Assembly: GCA_035461175.1 (NCBI GenBank)
Contig: DATHVR010000143.1
Span: 1 to 14,652, forward strand
Direction: 5' to 3'
Source of the DNA: DATHVR01 sp035461175
GTDB taxonomy: Bacteria > Actinomycetota > Acidimicrobiia > Spongiisociales > ZC4RG35
DNA length: 14,652 nt
In this document: positions 6,967 through 14,130 of the stretch, one piece after another
Numbering within the stretch: position 1 is the first letter of the stretch
Layout of the letters: each line of letters begins with the position of its first letter
Translations under genes and position numbers: made by a program
The notes under the pieces: model-generated
The model's input: only the letters and a program-made list of their open reading frames with translations
The model's database searches: none
Told to the model about the DNA's origin: nothing

Positions 6967-7792
6967 CCAGATCGAGTCCTATCTCCGCCCCCACGGTCCC
7001 AACGAGGCGTGGGAGGTGCTGGGCCGGGGTGACGCCTCGGTCCGGGTGGTGTCGGGAGGGACCGACCTGACCATCGCCTGTCCGCCCGAGGTCACGACCC
7101 TGGTCGATGTCTCCGAGGCCCTGCCTGCCGGGATCGAACTCACCGACGACGGCCTCATCATCGGGGCGATGGCCACCCTCACCGCGATGGTCGAAGACCC
7201 CCACGTTGTCGGATGGGCCACAGGGGTCATCGCCGAGATGCTCGCCGACGTGGGTAGCCCCTTGCTGCGCAACGTCTGCACCATCGGCGGCCACCTCGCC
7301 CGGGGCAAGCTGTCCGACGTGATCCCCGTCCTGTTGGCCCTCGACGCCGAGGTGACGATCTTCGACGGCGAGGAGGAGCGAATGACGTTGGCCCGCTACT
7401 ACGCCGACGACCGCCACACCCGCCCTCATCTCCTGATGCGTGTCCACCTACCCGGGCTGGGCCGGCCCACCGCCGCTGCCTTCCAGCGTTTCGCCCGCAC
7501 CGCCTACGACTTTCCGATGGCCAACTGCGCCGTCCGGCTGACCGGAACGGAAGCGGTACGGATCGTCGTGGGGGCCACGCCTCAGCGCGGACAGCGGGCC
7601 GCCGCCGCCGAAGAGATCGTCGGCTTGTCCGGTCTGGATCCCGCCACCTTCGAGAGGGCGGCGGAGGCGGCCGCCGGGGAGATTCCGGTCGGCTCCAGCT
7701 GGGTGGTGAGTGCCGAGTATCGAACCCAGCTGGTCAGGGTCCTGGTCAGGCGCACGCTGGAGGAGGCCGCCGCCCGATTGGAGGCGACATGA
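6956..7792 (+). CDS. Xanthine dehydrogenase family FAD-binding subunit
   Basis: This 278-residue protein is the medium, FAD-binding subunit of a molybdenum hydroxylase (CoxM/XdhB type), passing electrons from the iron-sulfur subunit to an acceptor. The N-terminal FAD domain shows VSGGTDL (32-38, the usual AGGTDL motif) and RNVCTIGGHL (105-114, the RNxxTIGGN motif), followed by SDVIPVLLALDAEV. The C-terminal domain (from about 175) has the family's FQRFARTAYDFPMANCAV segment. The length is normal for a stand-alone FAD subunit (270-300). No four-cysteine insertion for an extra [4Fe-4S] cluster is visible, unlike 4-hydroxybenzoyl-CoA reductase beta. The ATG at 6956 overlaps the preceding gene, and the end overlaps the next gene by 4 bases. 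The order FAD, FeS, Mo is common for three-subunit enzymes. Confidence 0.92.
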   Translation: MSRSQIESYLRPHGPNEAWEVLGRGDASVRVVSGGTDLTIACPPEVTTLVDVSEALPAGIELTDDGLIIGAMATLTAMVEDPHVVGWATGVIAEMLADVGSPLLRNVCTIGGHLARGKLSDVIPVLLALDAEVTIFDGEEERMTLARYYADDRHTRPHLLMRVHLPGLGRPTAAAFQRFARTAYDFPMANCAVRLTGTEAVRIVVGATPQRGQRAAAAEEIVGLSGLDPATFERAAEAAAGEIPVGSSWVVSAEYRTQLVRVLVRRTLEEAAARLEAT

Positions 7793-8268
7793 GAGTCCCG
7801 GTGACCATAAACGGGAGCGAACGAGTGCTGGAGGTCCGCGCCGGGGACACCCTTCTCGAGGCCTTGCGCGACAACGGCTACACCTCGGTGAAGGACGGCT
7901 GTGCCAACGGTGACTGCGGTGCCTGCTCGGTGCTGATCGACGGGCGGGCCGTCACCTCTTGCCTGGTGTTCGCCGCCGCGATCAAAGGCCATGAGGTCAC
8001 CACCGTCGACGCTCTCGCCGGCGAGGACGGCACCCTCCATCCCCTTCAGCAGGCCCTTCTCGACGCCGCCGGGGTCCAGTGCGGCTTCTGCATCCCGGGG
8101 ATCGCCCTCACCGCGCTCGACCTTCTCGCCCGCCACCCCCATCCGACCCGGGGACAGATCGAGAGCTTCCTGGCCGGCAACCTCTGTCGGTGCACCGGCT
8201 ATGTCAAACAGATCGAGGCGATCGAGCGTTACGCCGCCATGGAGGAAGAAGATGTCGGAGCGCACTGA
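7789..8268 (+). CDS. Xanthine dehydrogenase family [2Fe-2S] subunit
   Basis: This is the small electron-transfer subunit, 159 residues. The N-terminal plant-ferredoxin-like domain has Cys38, Cys43, Cys46 and Cys58 (CANGDCGAC plus SC). The C-terminal helical [2Fe-2S] domain has Cys98 and Cys101 (CGFC) and Cys133 and Cys135 (NLCRCTGY). All eight ligands are present and the length is typical, so both clusters should assemble. The enzyme would carry electrons from the molybdenum cofactor to FAD. The start at 7789 overlaps the FAD-subunit stop (ATGA), and the 3' end overlaps the molybdenum-subunit gene by 17 bases, indicating coupled translation. Confidence 0.95.
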   Translation: MRVPVTINGSERVLEVRAGDTLLEALRDNGYTSVKDGCANGDCGACSVLIDGRAVTSCLVFAAAIKGHEVTTVDALAGEDGTLHPLQQALLDAAGVQCGFCIPGIALTALDLLARHPHPTRGQIESFLAGNLCRCTGYVKQIEAIERYAAMEEEDVGAH

Positions 8269-10564
8269 GAAGTTCGCAGTCGTCGGGCACTCGGAACGCC
8301 GGGTCGACGGACGGGCTCTCGTGACGGGTCGGCCGGTCTTCGTCGACGACGCGCCCCACCCGCCCGGTCTGCTCCACCTGGCGCTACTCACCAGTCCTCA
8401 CGCCCACGCCCGCATCACCCGGATCGACACTTCCGCCGCCGCTGCCCACCCCGGGGTGGCGCTGGTCCTCGACCATCGCAACACGCCCACCCAGCGCTAC
8501 ACGACCGCCGGCCAGGGCTATCCCGAGCCGTCGCCCTACGACGCCCGCATGTTCGACACCAAGGTCCGCTTCGCCGGTGACCGGGTGGCGGTGGTGGCGG
8601 CCGACAGCCTCGAGGCCGCCCGTCGGGCGGTGGAACTGATCGAGGTCGACTACGAACCCTTGCCGACGGCGTTGTCGATCGACGCCGCCCGCGCCCCCGA
8701 CGCTCCCTCGATCCACGACGAGGACGACGCCCTCGCCATCGCTGACGCCGCCCACAACCTGGCTTCGCGGGTCGAGGCCGAAGCGGGGGACGTGGAGGCG
8801 GGACTGGCCGAGTCGGCGGTCACGGTCGAGGTCACCACTGAGACTCACTACGCCCAGCACACCCCGCTCGAGACCCACGCCGCCTCCGCCCATCTCGACG
8901 ACAACGACCGGCTGGTGATCGAGACCTCGACTCAGGTCCCCTTCCACGTCCGTCGCATTGTCGCTTTCTTGCTCGACGTCCCGGTGCATCGCATCCGCGT
9001 GATCAAACCTCGCATCGGCGGCGGCTTCGGGGTCAAACAGGAGGTCCTGATCGAAGATCTGGTGGCCCTGGTCACCCTGCGCACCGGCCGTCCCTGCCGG
9101 ATGATCTACACCCGGGAAGAGGAGTTCGTGTCGGCCCGCACCCGCCACCCGATGCGGGTCACACTCAGGCTTGGGGCCGGCGACGACGGCACCCTCCATG
9201 CCGTCGACATGGAGGCGACCTCGAACACCGGCGCCTATGGCGCCCATGGTTTGACCGTCGTTTCCAACGCCGGCTCCAAGACCCTGCCGCTCTACAACAA
9301 GGCCCCCCACATCCGCTTCCTGGGCGAGGCGGTCTACACCAATCTGCCGGTGGCCGGGGCCTATCGCGGCTACGGCGCCACCCAGGCCCACTTCGCGATG
9401 GAGACGGCAGTCGATCGGCTGGCCGAGAAGCTGGCGATGGACCCGCTGGAGTGGCGGCTTCTCAACCACATCCGCTCCGGAGAGACCTCGCCGGTGTTTC
9501 GTGCCCTGGGCGAGGGACGGGAAGGCGTCGATCAGGTCATCACCTCGTGTCATCTCGACGAGTGCATCCGGATCGGTGCCGAGCGCATCGGCTGGAAGGA
9601 GAAGCGGGGCCGGCAGCGGCGGGAGGGATCGTGGCGCTACGGGGTAGGGATGTCGGCCCACATGCAGGGCTCGGGGATCCCGCTCATCGACATGGCGGCG
9701 GCCACGATCAAGATGAACGACGACGGCTCCTTCAACCTGCTGGTGGGGGCGACCGACCTCGGCACCGGCTCCGACACCATCCTCGGCCAGATCGCCGCCG
9801 AGGTGCTGGGTGTGCCGCTCGACATGATCGTGGTCACCTCCTCGGACACCGACGTGACCCCCTTCGACGTGGGCGCCTACGCCTCGTCGACCACCTATGT
9901 CTCGGGGATGGCGGTCCAGCGGGCCGCCGAGGAGGTCCGTGACCAGATCCTGACTGCGGTCGCCTCGATGCTCGACTCGACCGCCGGGCTGGTCCTGGCC
10001 GACGGTCGGGTCTCCGATGCCGCCGGCAATTCGGTCACCCTCGATCAGATCGGGATCCACACCCTCTACGGCAGCGAACAGAGCCAGATCGGAGCCACGA
10101 GTTCCTTCGTTCCCGAGTTGTCGCCACCGCCGTTCATGGCGAGTTTCGCCGAGGTGGCCGTCGACGAGGAGACCGGCCGGATTCGGATCCTCGACTACGT
10201 GGCCGTGGTCGACTGCGGGACTGCCATCAACCCCCGCCTGGCCGAGGGTCAGGTGGAAGGGGCCCTCGCCAACGGGATCGGCTTCGCCCTGTTCGAGGAG
10301 ATGGTCTTCGATGGCAAGGGGCGCACCCGCAACCCCGACTTTGCCCGCTACAAGATCCCGGTCACGGCCGACCTGCCCCCGATCGAGGTGATCCTGGTGG
10401 ACTCGTATGAGGAGTCGGGCCCGATGGGTGCCAAGTCGGTGGCCGAGATCGGCATCAACGCCCCGATCCCCACCATCGCCAACGCCGTCCACGACGCCAC
10501 CGGGATCTGGCTTACCGCCACCCCCTTCACCCCCGAGCGGGTGTGGCGGGCGCTCAACGCCTGA
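8252..10564 (+). CDS. Molybdopterin-binding hydroxylase large subunit (XdhA-like)
   Basis: This 770-residue catalytic subunit binds molybdopterin and hydroxylates a heterocycle or aldehyde using water. Features include the N-terminal domain (GHSERRVDGRALVTG, SPHAHARI), the cofactor motif GGGFG (256-260), AYRGYGATQ (371-379), the GTGSDT segment (504-509), CGTAINP (655-661) and the catalytic glutamate in GAKSVAEIG (Glu732). Arg372 aligns with bovine XDH Arg880. The residue aligning with Glu802 is Gln263, so binding of purine at this end may differ. The form I CO dehydrogenase motif AYXCSFR is absent. The ATG at 8252 has a strong GGAGGAAGAAG site from 8241; the frame is open further upstream only as an overprint of the FeS gene. 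The neighbouring purine permease favours a purine substrate (inference). It is the last gene of the overlapping block. Confidence 0.92.
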   Translation: MSERTEKFAVVGHSERRVDGRALVTGRPVFVDDAPHPPGLLHLALLTSPHAHARITRIDTSAAAAHPGVALVLDHRNTPTQRYTTAGQGYPEPSPYDARMFDTKVRFAGDRVAVVAADSLEAARRAVELIEVDYEPLPTALSIDAARAPDAPSIHDEDDALAIADAAHNLASRVEAEAGDVEAGLAESAVTVEVTTETHYAQHTPLETHAASAHLDDNDRLVIETSTQVPFHVRRIVAFLLDVPVHRIRVIKPRIGGGFGVKQEVLIEDLVALVTLRTGRPCRMIYTREEEFVSARTRHPMRVTLRLGAGDDGTLHAVDMEATSNTGAYGAHGLTVVSNAGSKTLPLYNKAPHIRFLGEAVYTNLPVAGAYRGYGATQAHFAMETAVDRLAEKLAMDPLEWRLLNHIRSGETSPVFRALGEGREGVDQVITSCHLDECIRIGAERIGWKEKRGRQRREGSWRYGVGMSAHMQGSGIPLIDMAAATIKMNDDGSFNLLVGATDLGTGSDTILGQIAAEVLGVPLDMIVVTSSDTDVTPFDVGAYASSTTYVSGMAVQRAAEEVRDQILTAVASMLDSTAGLVLADGRVSDAAGNSVTLDQIGIHTLYGSEQSQIGATSSFVPELSPPPFMASFAEVAVDEETGRIRILDYVAVVDCGTAINPRLAEGQVEGALANGIGFALFEEMVFDGKGRTRNPDFARYKIPVTADLPPIEVILVDSYEESGPMGAKSVAEIGINAPIPTIANAVHDATGIWLTATPFTPERVWRALNA

Positions 10565-10569
10565 GAACC

Positions 10570-10610
10570 CGTTTTCTGTCTCGAAAACGACCATTGCCCA
10601 TCGTTTTCGA
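10570..10610. promoter_or_regulatory. Three symmetric half-sites upstream of the purine permease
   Basis: Three half-sites alternate in direction: CGTTTTC (10570-10576), GAAAACG (10583-10589) and CGTTTTC (10602-10608). The first pair has 6-bp spacing. The second pair extends to a perfect 10-bp inverted repeat, TCGAAAACGA (10581-10590) and TCGTTTTCGA (10601-10610), with 10-bp spacing. The site lies 5 bases after the molybdenum-subunit stop and about 60 bases before the permease start. The half-site resembles LacI/PurR-type half-sites (ACGCAAACG), but the spacing is unlike theirs. An operator is one reading; a non-GC-rich hairpin at the operon end is another. Confidence 0.45.
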
Positions 10611-10632
10611 CGCACCGTCGGGCTTACTCGGG

Positions 10633-10638
10633 TAGGGT
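10633..10638 (+). promoter_or_regulatory. Candidate -10 box TAGGGT of the permease gene
   Basis: TAGGGT fits the actinobacterial TANNNT -10 consensus. It would start transcription about 10645, leaving a short leader with GGAGG at 10665-10669 before the ATG at 10674. No good -35 hexamer is seen at 16-18 bp. It resembles TAGCGT at 1339-1344; both are followed by CAC. Weak by itself. Confidence 0.3.
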
Positions 10639-10673
10639 CACACGCCGACGATGCCAGCGACGACGGAGGTGCC

Positions 10674-12038
10674 ATGACGGACACGGCCCAGAGGTCGGGG
10701 GCCAGCAGCCTCGACTCCTATTTCCACATCACCGAGCGAGGATCCTCTGTGGGTACCGAGGTTCGGGCCGGAGTCACGACTTTCCTGGTCATGGCCTACA
10801 TCATCTTCGTCAACGCCGACATCCTCAGTGTGACCGGACTGGATCCGGGTGCGGTCGCCGCCGCCACCGCCCTCGCCGCCGGCGTGCTCAGCATCGCCAT
10901 GGGCCTCTACTCCAATTATCCGATCGCCCTCGCTGCAGGCCTCGGGATCAACGGCGCCGTCGCCTTCGGACTGGTTCTCGGCAACGGACTCTCCCCGGCC
11001 GGTGCCATGGGCGTGATCGTGCTCGAGGGCCTGGTGGTGCTGGTGCTGGTCATGGTCGGCCTGCGCGAGGCGATCATGGAGGCGGTCCCGATGGCCCTGA
11101 AACGGGCGATCGGGGTCGGAATCGGCCTCTTCATCCTCTTCATAGGTTTCGTCAACGGCGGCCTGATCCAACAGCCCGCCGGCGATGGCCCGGTGCCGGT
11201 CGAGTTCATCTTCCCGAATTCGGCCGGTGCCTCCCTCACCCTCATCGGCCTGTTGATCACGGTGATCCTCTACGTGAGCAAGGTGAAGGGCGCCCTCATC
11301 CTCAGCATCCTGGCCACGGCCGTGATCGGCCTGCTCATGGGCGTGCAGTCGATGCCCGACACCTTCTCGGTGGTTCCCAGCTTTGCGACTCTGGGTGAGT
11401 TCGACCTGGGCGAGGTGTTCACCGCCCTCGGCTGGCTGGCCGCCCTGCTCACCATCTTCAGCTTCATGCTCACCGACTTCTTCGACACCATGGGCACCGC
11501 CACCGCCGTGGTCGAACAGGCGGGTCTGACCGACGAGGAGGGGCGCATCCCCCGGGTGGGACCGCTGCTCCTGGTCGACTCGGCCGGCGCCGCCATCGGC
11601 GGTATGGCCGGGGTGAGTTCCAACACCAGCTACATCGAGAGTGCCGCCGGCGTCGCCGAAGGTGGCCGGACCGGGCTCACCTCGGTGACGGTGGGCGTCC
11701 TCTTCCTGATCTCGATCTTCCTGTCGCCGCTGGCCGGGCTGATCCCTTCCCAGGCCACCGCCCCCGTCCTGATCCTGGTCGGGTTCCTGATGTGCACGCT
11801 CATCAAGGACATCGACTTCGAGAATTTCGAAGAGGGGTTCCCGGCTCTGCTTGCCATCATCCTGATGCCGCTGACCTACAGCATCACCGTCGGGATCGGC
11901 GCCGGGTTCGTGATGTACGTCGTGGTCAAGGCGGTGCGCGGAAAGTTCTCCGAGATCCATCCCCTGATGTGGGTGGTAGCCGCCGCCTTCGCGATCTACT
12001 TCGCCCAGAACCTGCTGGGCTCCGCCATCAGCGCCTAG
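10674..12038 (+). CDS. AzgA-type purine permease (NCS2 family)
   Basis: This 454-residue integral membrane protein belongs to the adenine/guanine/hypoxanthine permease group (AzgA, PbuG, PbuO, GhxP) and is likely a proton symporter in the cytoplasmic membrane. About a dozen hydrophobic segments fill the chain from residue 30 to the end. Signature stretches are TTFLVMAYIIFVNADIL (35-51), GLGINGAVAF (89-98), GLREAIMEAVP (129-139), DFFDTMGTATAVVEQAG (268-284) and SNTSYIESAAGVAEGGRTG (316-334). The frame is open upstream to 10407 inside the previous gene, but the ATG at 10674 with GGAGG at 10665-10669 begins the conserved region. It follows the hydroxylase genes by 109 bp, with its own putative control region. 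It is the strongest hint that the cluster handles purines rather than other carbamoylated compounds. Exact purine specificity cannot be read from the sequence. Confidence 0.93.
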   Translation: MTDTAQRSGASSLDSYFHITERGSSVGTEVRAGVTTFLVMAYIIFVNADILSVTGLDPGAVAAATALAAGVLSIAMGLYSNYPIALAAGLGINGAVAFGLVLGNGLSPAGAMGVIVLEGLVVLVLVMVGLREAIMEAVPMALKRAIGVGIGLFILFIGFVNGGLIQQPAGDGPVPVEFIFPNSAGASLTLIGLLITVILYVSKVKGALILSILATAVIGLLMGVQSMPDTFSVVPSFATLGEFDLGEVFTALGWLAALLTIFSFMLTDFFDTMGTATAVVEQAGLTDEEGRIPRVGPLLLVDSAGAAIGGMAGVSSNTSYIESAAGVAEGGRTGLTSVTVGVLFLISIFLSPLAGLIPSQATAPVLILVGFLMCTLIKDIDFENFEEGFPALLAIILMPLTYSITVGIGAGFVMYVVVKAVRGKFSEIHPLMWVVAAAFAIYFAQNLLGSAISA

Positions 12039-12063
12039 TGATTGGTCGGGCGCCGGCGGTAGT

Positions 12064-12087
12064 GGGTATTGGGTGGTGGGTGATGGG
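12064..12087 (+). other. Potential G-quadruplex, four GGG runs with 4-base loops
   Basis: GGG runs at 12064-12066, 12071-12073, 12078-12080 and 12085-12087 are separated by loops TATT, TGGT and TGAT. The heptad period suggests a degenerate tandem repeat of GGGTnnT. It lies 26 bases after the permease stop, on the coding strand of that gene. It could fold in DNA or in the permease 3' UTR; no function is shown. Confidence 0.5.
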
Positions 12088-12103
12088 TCAGCGGCCCCCT
12101 GAG

Positions 12104-12255
12104 CTTTGTCCCCCACGACATGGGGGAAGGGGTCCCCGCGTAGCGGGGTAGGGGGCAAGCTGGGAGGCGGGTTTGGCTTTGCCCCTACCTCCCCGGCTCC
12201 GCTGGCGCTCCGCCGGGCAGGGACCTTCCCCCCTCGCGTCCTCCGGGGGACAAAG
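12104..12255. repeat. 152-bp nested palindromic element between convergent genes
   Basis: Perfect 11-bp ends CTTTGTCCCCC (12104-12114) and GGGGGACAAAG (12245-12255) enclose further pairing arms. GGGGGAAGGGGTCCC (12122-12136) faces GGGACCTTCCCCC (12219-12231), with a 2-base bulge. GGTAGGGG (12147-12154) faces CCCCTACC (12182-12189). Side hairpins CCCCGC-GTA-GCGGGG (12134-12148) and CCCGGC/GCCGGG (12192-12197 with 12212-12217) sit inside. CCCCCA/TGGGGG (12110-12126) is an alternative to the outer stem. The whole folds as one long branched hairpin. It contains no open frame of interest and no clear target duplication. It resembles REP/BIME or MITE-like intergenic elements, and it may also act as a two-way terminator. 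Confidence 0.6.
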
Positions 12256-12259
12256 ACTT

Positions 12260-12291
12260 CCGACTCCTTCCGACCTAAAGGCCGGAGTCGG
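12260..12291 (-). terminator. Hairpin overlapping the acyl-CoA dehydrogenase stop
   Basis: CCGACTCC (12260-12267) and GGAGTCGG (12284-12291) form a perfect 8-bp stem around a 16-base loop. On the minus strand the stem begins within the last codons of the acyl-CoA dehydrogenase and ends just past its stop. Only a short T-rich stretch (TCTTT) follows, so intrinsic termination would be weak. Confidence 0.35.
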
Positions 12292-14071
12292 GGATTTTGA
12301 AGAGGAGGGAGGCGTCGGCCGAGACCGATTCGATCAGGCCCAGGTAGGCGGGCAGGATCTGCTCGCCGTAGAAGCAGGCGGTGGCCAGCTTGGCCTCGAG
12401 GAAATCCTTGTCTCCGGTGCCCGCCTCGAGCTGTTCCCGGGCGGCGAGGGCGGCTCGGCCCATCAGCCAGCCACCGATCACCGTGCCCATCAGGCGTAGG
12501 AAGGGCGTGGCGCCGGCGAGGGCGTCGTTGGGCGAGGTGGTGATGCGCCGCATCAGAACCTCGACCCCCTCCTCCACCGCCTCGACGCCGTCCTCGAGAT
12601 GGAGTCCGAAGCGAGTGAGATGCTCGTCGGCGGATAGCCGCTCGCCCACCCGGCGCACCTCGGCGAGGAGGCGTTCGACCACCTCGCCACCGCCCATTGG
12701 CAGCTTGCGCAGGACCAGATCGATCGCCTGGATGCCGTTGGTCCCCTCGTAGATGGGAGCAATGCGGGAGTCCCGATAGAACTGGGCGGCACCGGTCTCC
12801 TCGATGAATCCCATGCCGCCGTGGACCTGGATGCCCATCGATGCCATCTCCACCCCGACATCGGTCGACCAGGCCTTCGTGATCGGCGTGAGCAACGCCA
12901 CCATCTCTCCGGCCGCCTCCCGTGCCTCGGCGGTCTCGCCCTGATTCTCCTCGTCGACGTAGCGCCCGGTCAGGTAGATCAAGGACCGCAGGGCCTCGCG
13001 GTAGGCGCGCATCGTCATGAGCATGCGCCTCACGTCGGGATGGCGCACGATCGGGCTCGAGTCGGTGGCCGGGGCGCCCACCTCGCGTCCCTGGATGCGT
13101 TCGCGCGCGTAGTCGGCCGCCTTCTGATAGGCCCGCTCCGTGATGGCCAGGCCCTCGACTCCGACTCCGATCCGGGCGGTGTTCATCATCGTGAACATGT
13201 AGCGCATCCCGGACTGTTCCTCGCCGATGAGGTACCCGACGGCGCCTTCGCCGGAATCGCCGAAACTGACGACGCAGGTGGGGGAGGCGTGGATGCCCAT
13301 CTTGTGCTCGAGAGACACGATCTTGATGTCGTTACGCTCGCCGGGCTTGCCGTCCGCGTCGAGGATGAACTTGGGGACGATGAACATCGAGATGCCCTTG
13401 GTCCCGGGAGGAGCGTCGGGCGTGCGGGCCAGGACGAGATGGATGACGTTGTCGGTCAGGTCCTGGTCACCCCAGGTGATGAAGATCTTGGTGCCGGTCA
13501 GGCGGTAGGTGCCGTCGTCCTGGTGAACCGCCCGGGAGGTGAGGGCTCCCACGTCGGAGCCGGCCTGGGGCTCGGTGAGACACATCGTGCCGGCCCACTC
13601 CCCGGTGACCAGCTTCTCCAGGTAGGCGGCCCGTTGCTCGTCGGTGCCGTGCTCGATCAGCGCCTCGATGGCGGCCTGAGTCAGCAGGGGACACAGGGAG
13701 AAGGCCATGTTGGCGGTCTTGAACATCTCCTGGATGACGACCCCCACGCTGTAGGGAAGGCCGCCGCCGCCGTGCTCCTCGGGGATGTGGGCCCCGCCCC
13801 ATCCCGCTTCGACGTACTTGCCGTAGGCATCCTTGAAGCCTTCGGGGGTGACCACTCCGCCGTCGTCGTCCAGCACGCTGCCCTGCTGGTCGCCGACCCG
13901 GTTGAGGGGGGCCATAACTTCGGCGAAGAATCGGCCCGCCTCGGACAGAATTCCGTCGACGGTGTCGGGATCCAGGTGCTGGAATCCGTCGAGTTTTGCC
14001 ACCGCGGGAAACTCAGCCACGTGGTTGAGGGTGAAGCTGATGTCGTCGAGAGGGGGGCGGTATTCGGACAT
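12275..14071 (-). CDS. Acyl-CoA dehydrogenase, DmdC-like long form
   Basis: This 598-residue flavoenzyme introduces a 2,3-double bond into an acyl-CoA and passes electrons to electron-transfer flavoprotein. The N-terminal helical domain (about 40-155) is followed by the FAD-binding segment MCLTEPQAGSDVGAL (163-177) and FITWGDQDLTDN (197-208). The catalytic glutamate is Glu442 in YEGTNGIQ, preceded by GGMGFIEETG. The extra C-terminal region (about 470-598) matches the longer subfamily with an acetyl-CoA dehydrogenase-like C-terminal domain, which includes 3-methylmercaptopropionyl-CoA dehydrogenases (DmdC). Its substrate cannot be told from sequence. It is transcribed alone, convergent with the permease and divergent from the lipoprotein. 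No Shine-Dalgarno sequence precedes the ATG at 14071, and a -10-like TACCCT lies 7 bases upstream, so the message may be leaderless. No functional link to the purine-type cluster is apparent. Confidence 0.92.
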   Translation of the reverse strand: MSEYRPPLDDISFTLNHVAEFPAVAKLDGFQHLDPDTVDGILSEAGRFFAEVMAPLNRVGDQQGSVLDDDGGVVTPEGFKDAYGKYVEAGWGGAHIPEEHGGGGLPYSVGVVIQEMFKTANMAFSLCPLLTQAAIEALIEHGTDEQRAAYLEKLVTGEWAGTMCLTEPQAGSDVGALTSRAVHQDDGTYRLTGTKIFITWGDQDLTDNVIHLVLARTPDAPPGTKGISMFIVPKFILDADGKPGERNDIKIVSLEHKMGIHASPTCVVSFGDSGEGAVGYLIGEEQSGMRYMFTMMNTARIGVGVEGLAITERAYQKAADYARERIQGREVGAPATDSSPIVRHPDVRRMLMTMRAYREALRSLIYLTGRYVDEENQGETAEAREAAGEMVALLTPITKAWSTDVGVEMASMGIQVHGGMGFIEETGAAQFYRDSRIAPIYEGTNGIQAIDLVLRKLPMGGGEVVERLLAEVRRVGERLSADEHLTRFGLHLEDGVEAVEEGVEVLMRRITTSPNDALAGATPFLRLMGTVIGGWLMGRAALAAREQLEAGTGDKDFLEAKLATACFYGEQILPAYLGLIESVSADASLLFKIPDSGL

Positions 14072-14078
14072 GTGTAGA

Positions 14079-14084
14079 AGGGTA
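14079..14084 (-). promoter_or_regulatory. Candidate -10 box (TACCCT) for leaderless acyl-CoA dehydrogenase mRNA
   Basis: On the minus strand TACCCT ends 7 bases before the ATG, the distance expected between a -10 box and a transcription start. No ribosome-binding site is visible upstream of the ATG. No clear -35 is seen. Confidence 0.35.
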
Positions 14085-14118
14085 CCGGGGTCGGAGAGGT
14101 GACCTCGCGGCGGAGCGA

Positions 14119-14124
14119 TAACCT
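14119..14124 (+). promoter_or_regulatory. Candidate -10 box (TAACCT) for the lipoprotein gene
   Basis: TAACCT ends 6 bases before the ATG at 14131, again consistent with a leaderless transcript beginning at or next to the start codon. GGAG at 14112-14115 is 15 bases from that ATG, too far to serve it, but 9 bases from an in-frame TTG at 14125, so a TTG start two codons earlier is an alternative. Confidence 0.35.
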
Positions 14125-14130
14125 TTGCGG

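Noticed and set aside
7991..8251. N-terminal extension of the molybdenum subunit into the FeS gene
   Set aside because: It is an overprint of the FeS gene in another frame. The family N-terminus begins at the ATG at 8252 with a strong ribosome-binding site.
6956..10564. CO dehydrogenase (cox) operon
   Set aside because: The large subunit lacks the form I motif AYXCSFR, and the purine permease and carbamoyl genes around it point elsewhere.
10407..10673. N-terminal extension of the permease into the molybdenum subunit gene
   Set aside because: The extension translates to Pro/Arg/Ser-rich noise from the other frame. The ATG at 10674 has a GGAGG site and begins the conserved protein.
8384..10684. 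766-codon minus-strand open frame opposite the molybdenum subunit
   Set aside because: Its product is a low-complexity Gly/His/Asp/Val-rich chain with no domain, typical of antisense frames in GC-rich genes. The plus-strand frame has full family motifs.
10638..12158. 506-codon minus-strand open frame opposite the permease
   Set aside because: Charged, low-complexity product (His/Asp/Glu/Gly-rich) with no recognisable domain, lying over a clear permease gene.
12821..14077. 418-codon plus-strand frame opposite the acyl-CoA dehydrogenase
   Set aside because: Antisense shadow: its composition is biased and it carries no motif, while the minus strand encodes a complete enzyme.
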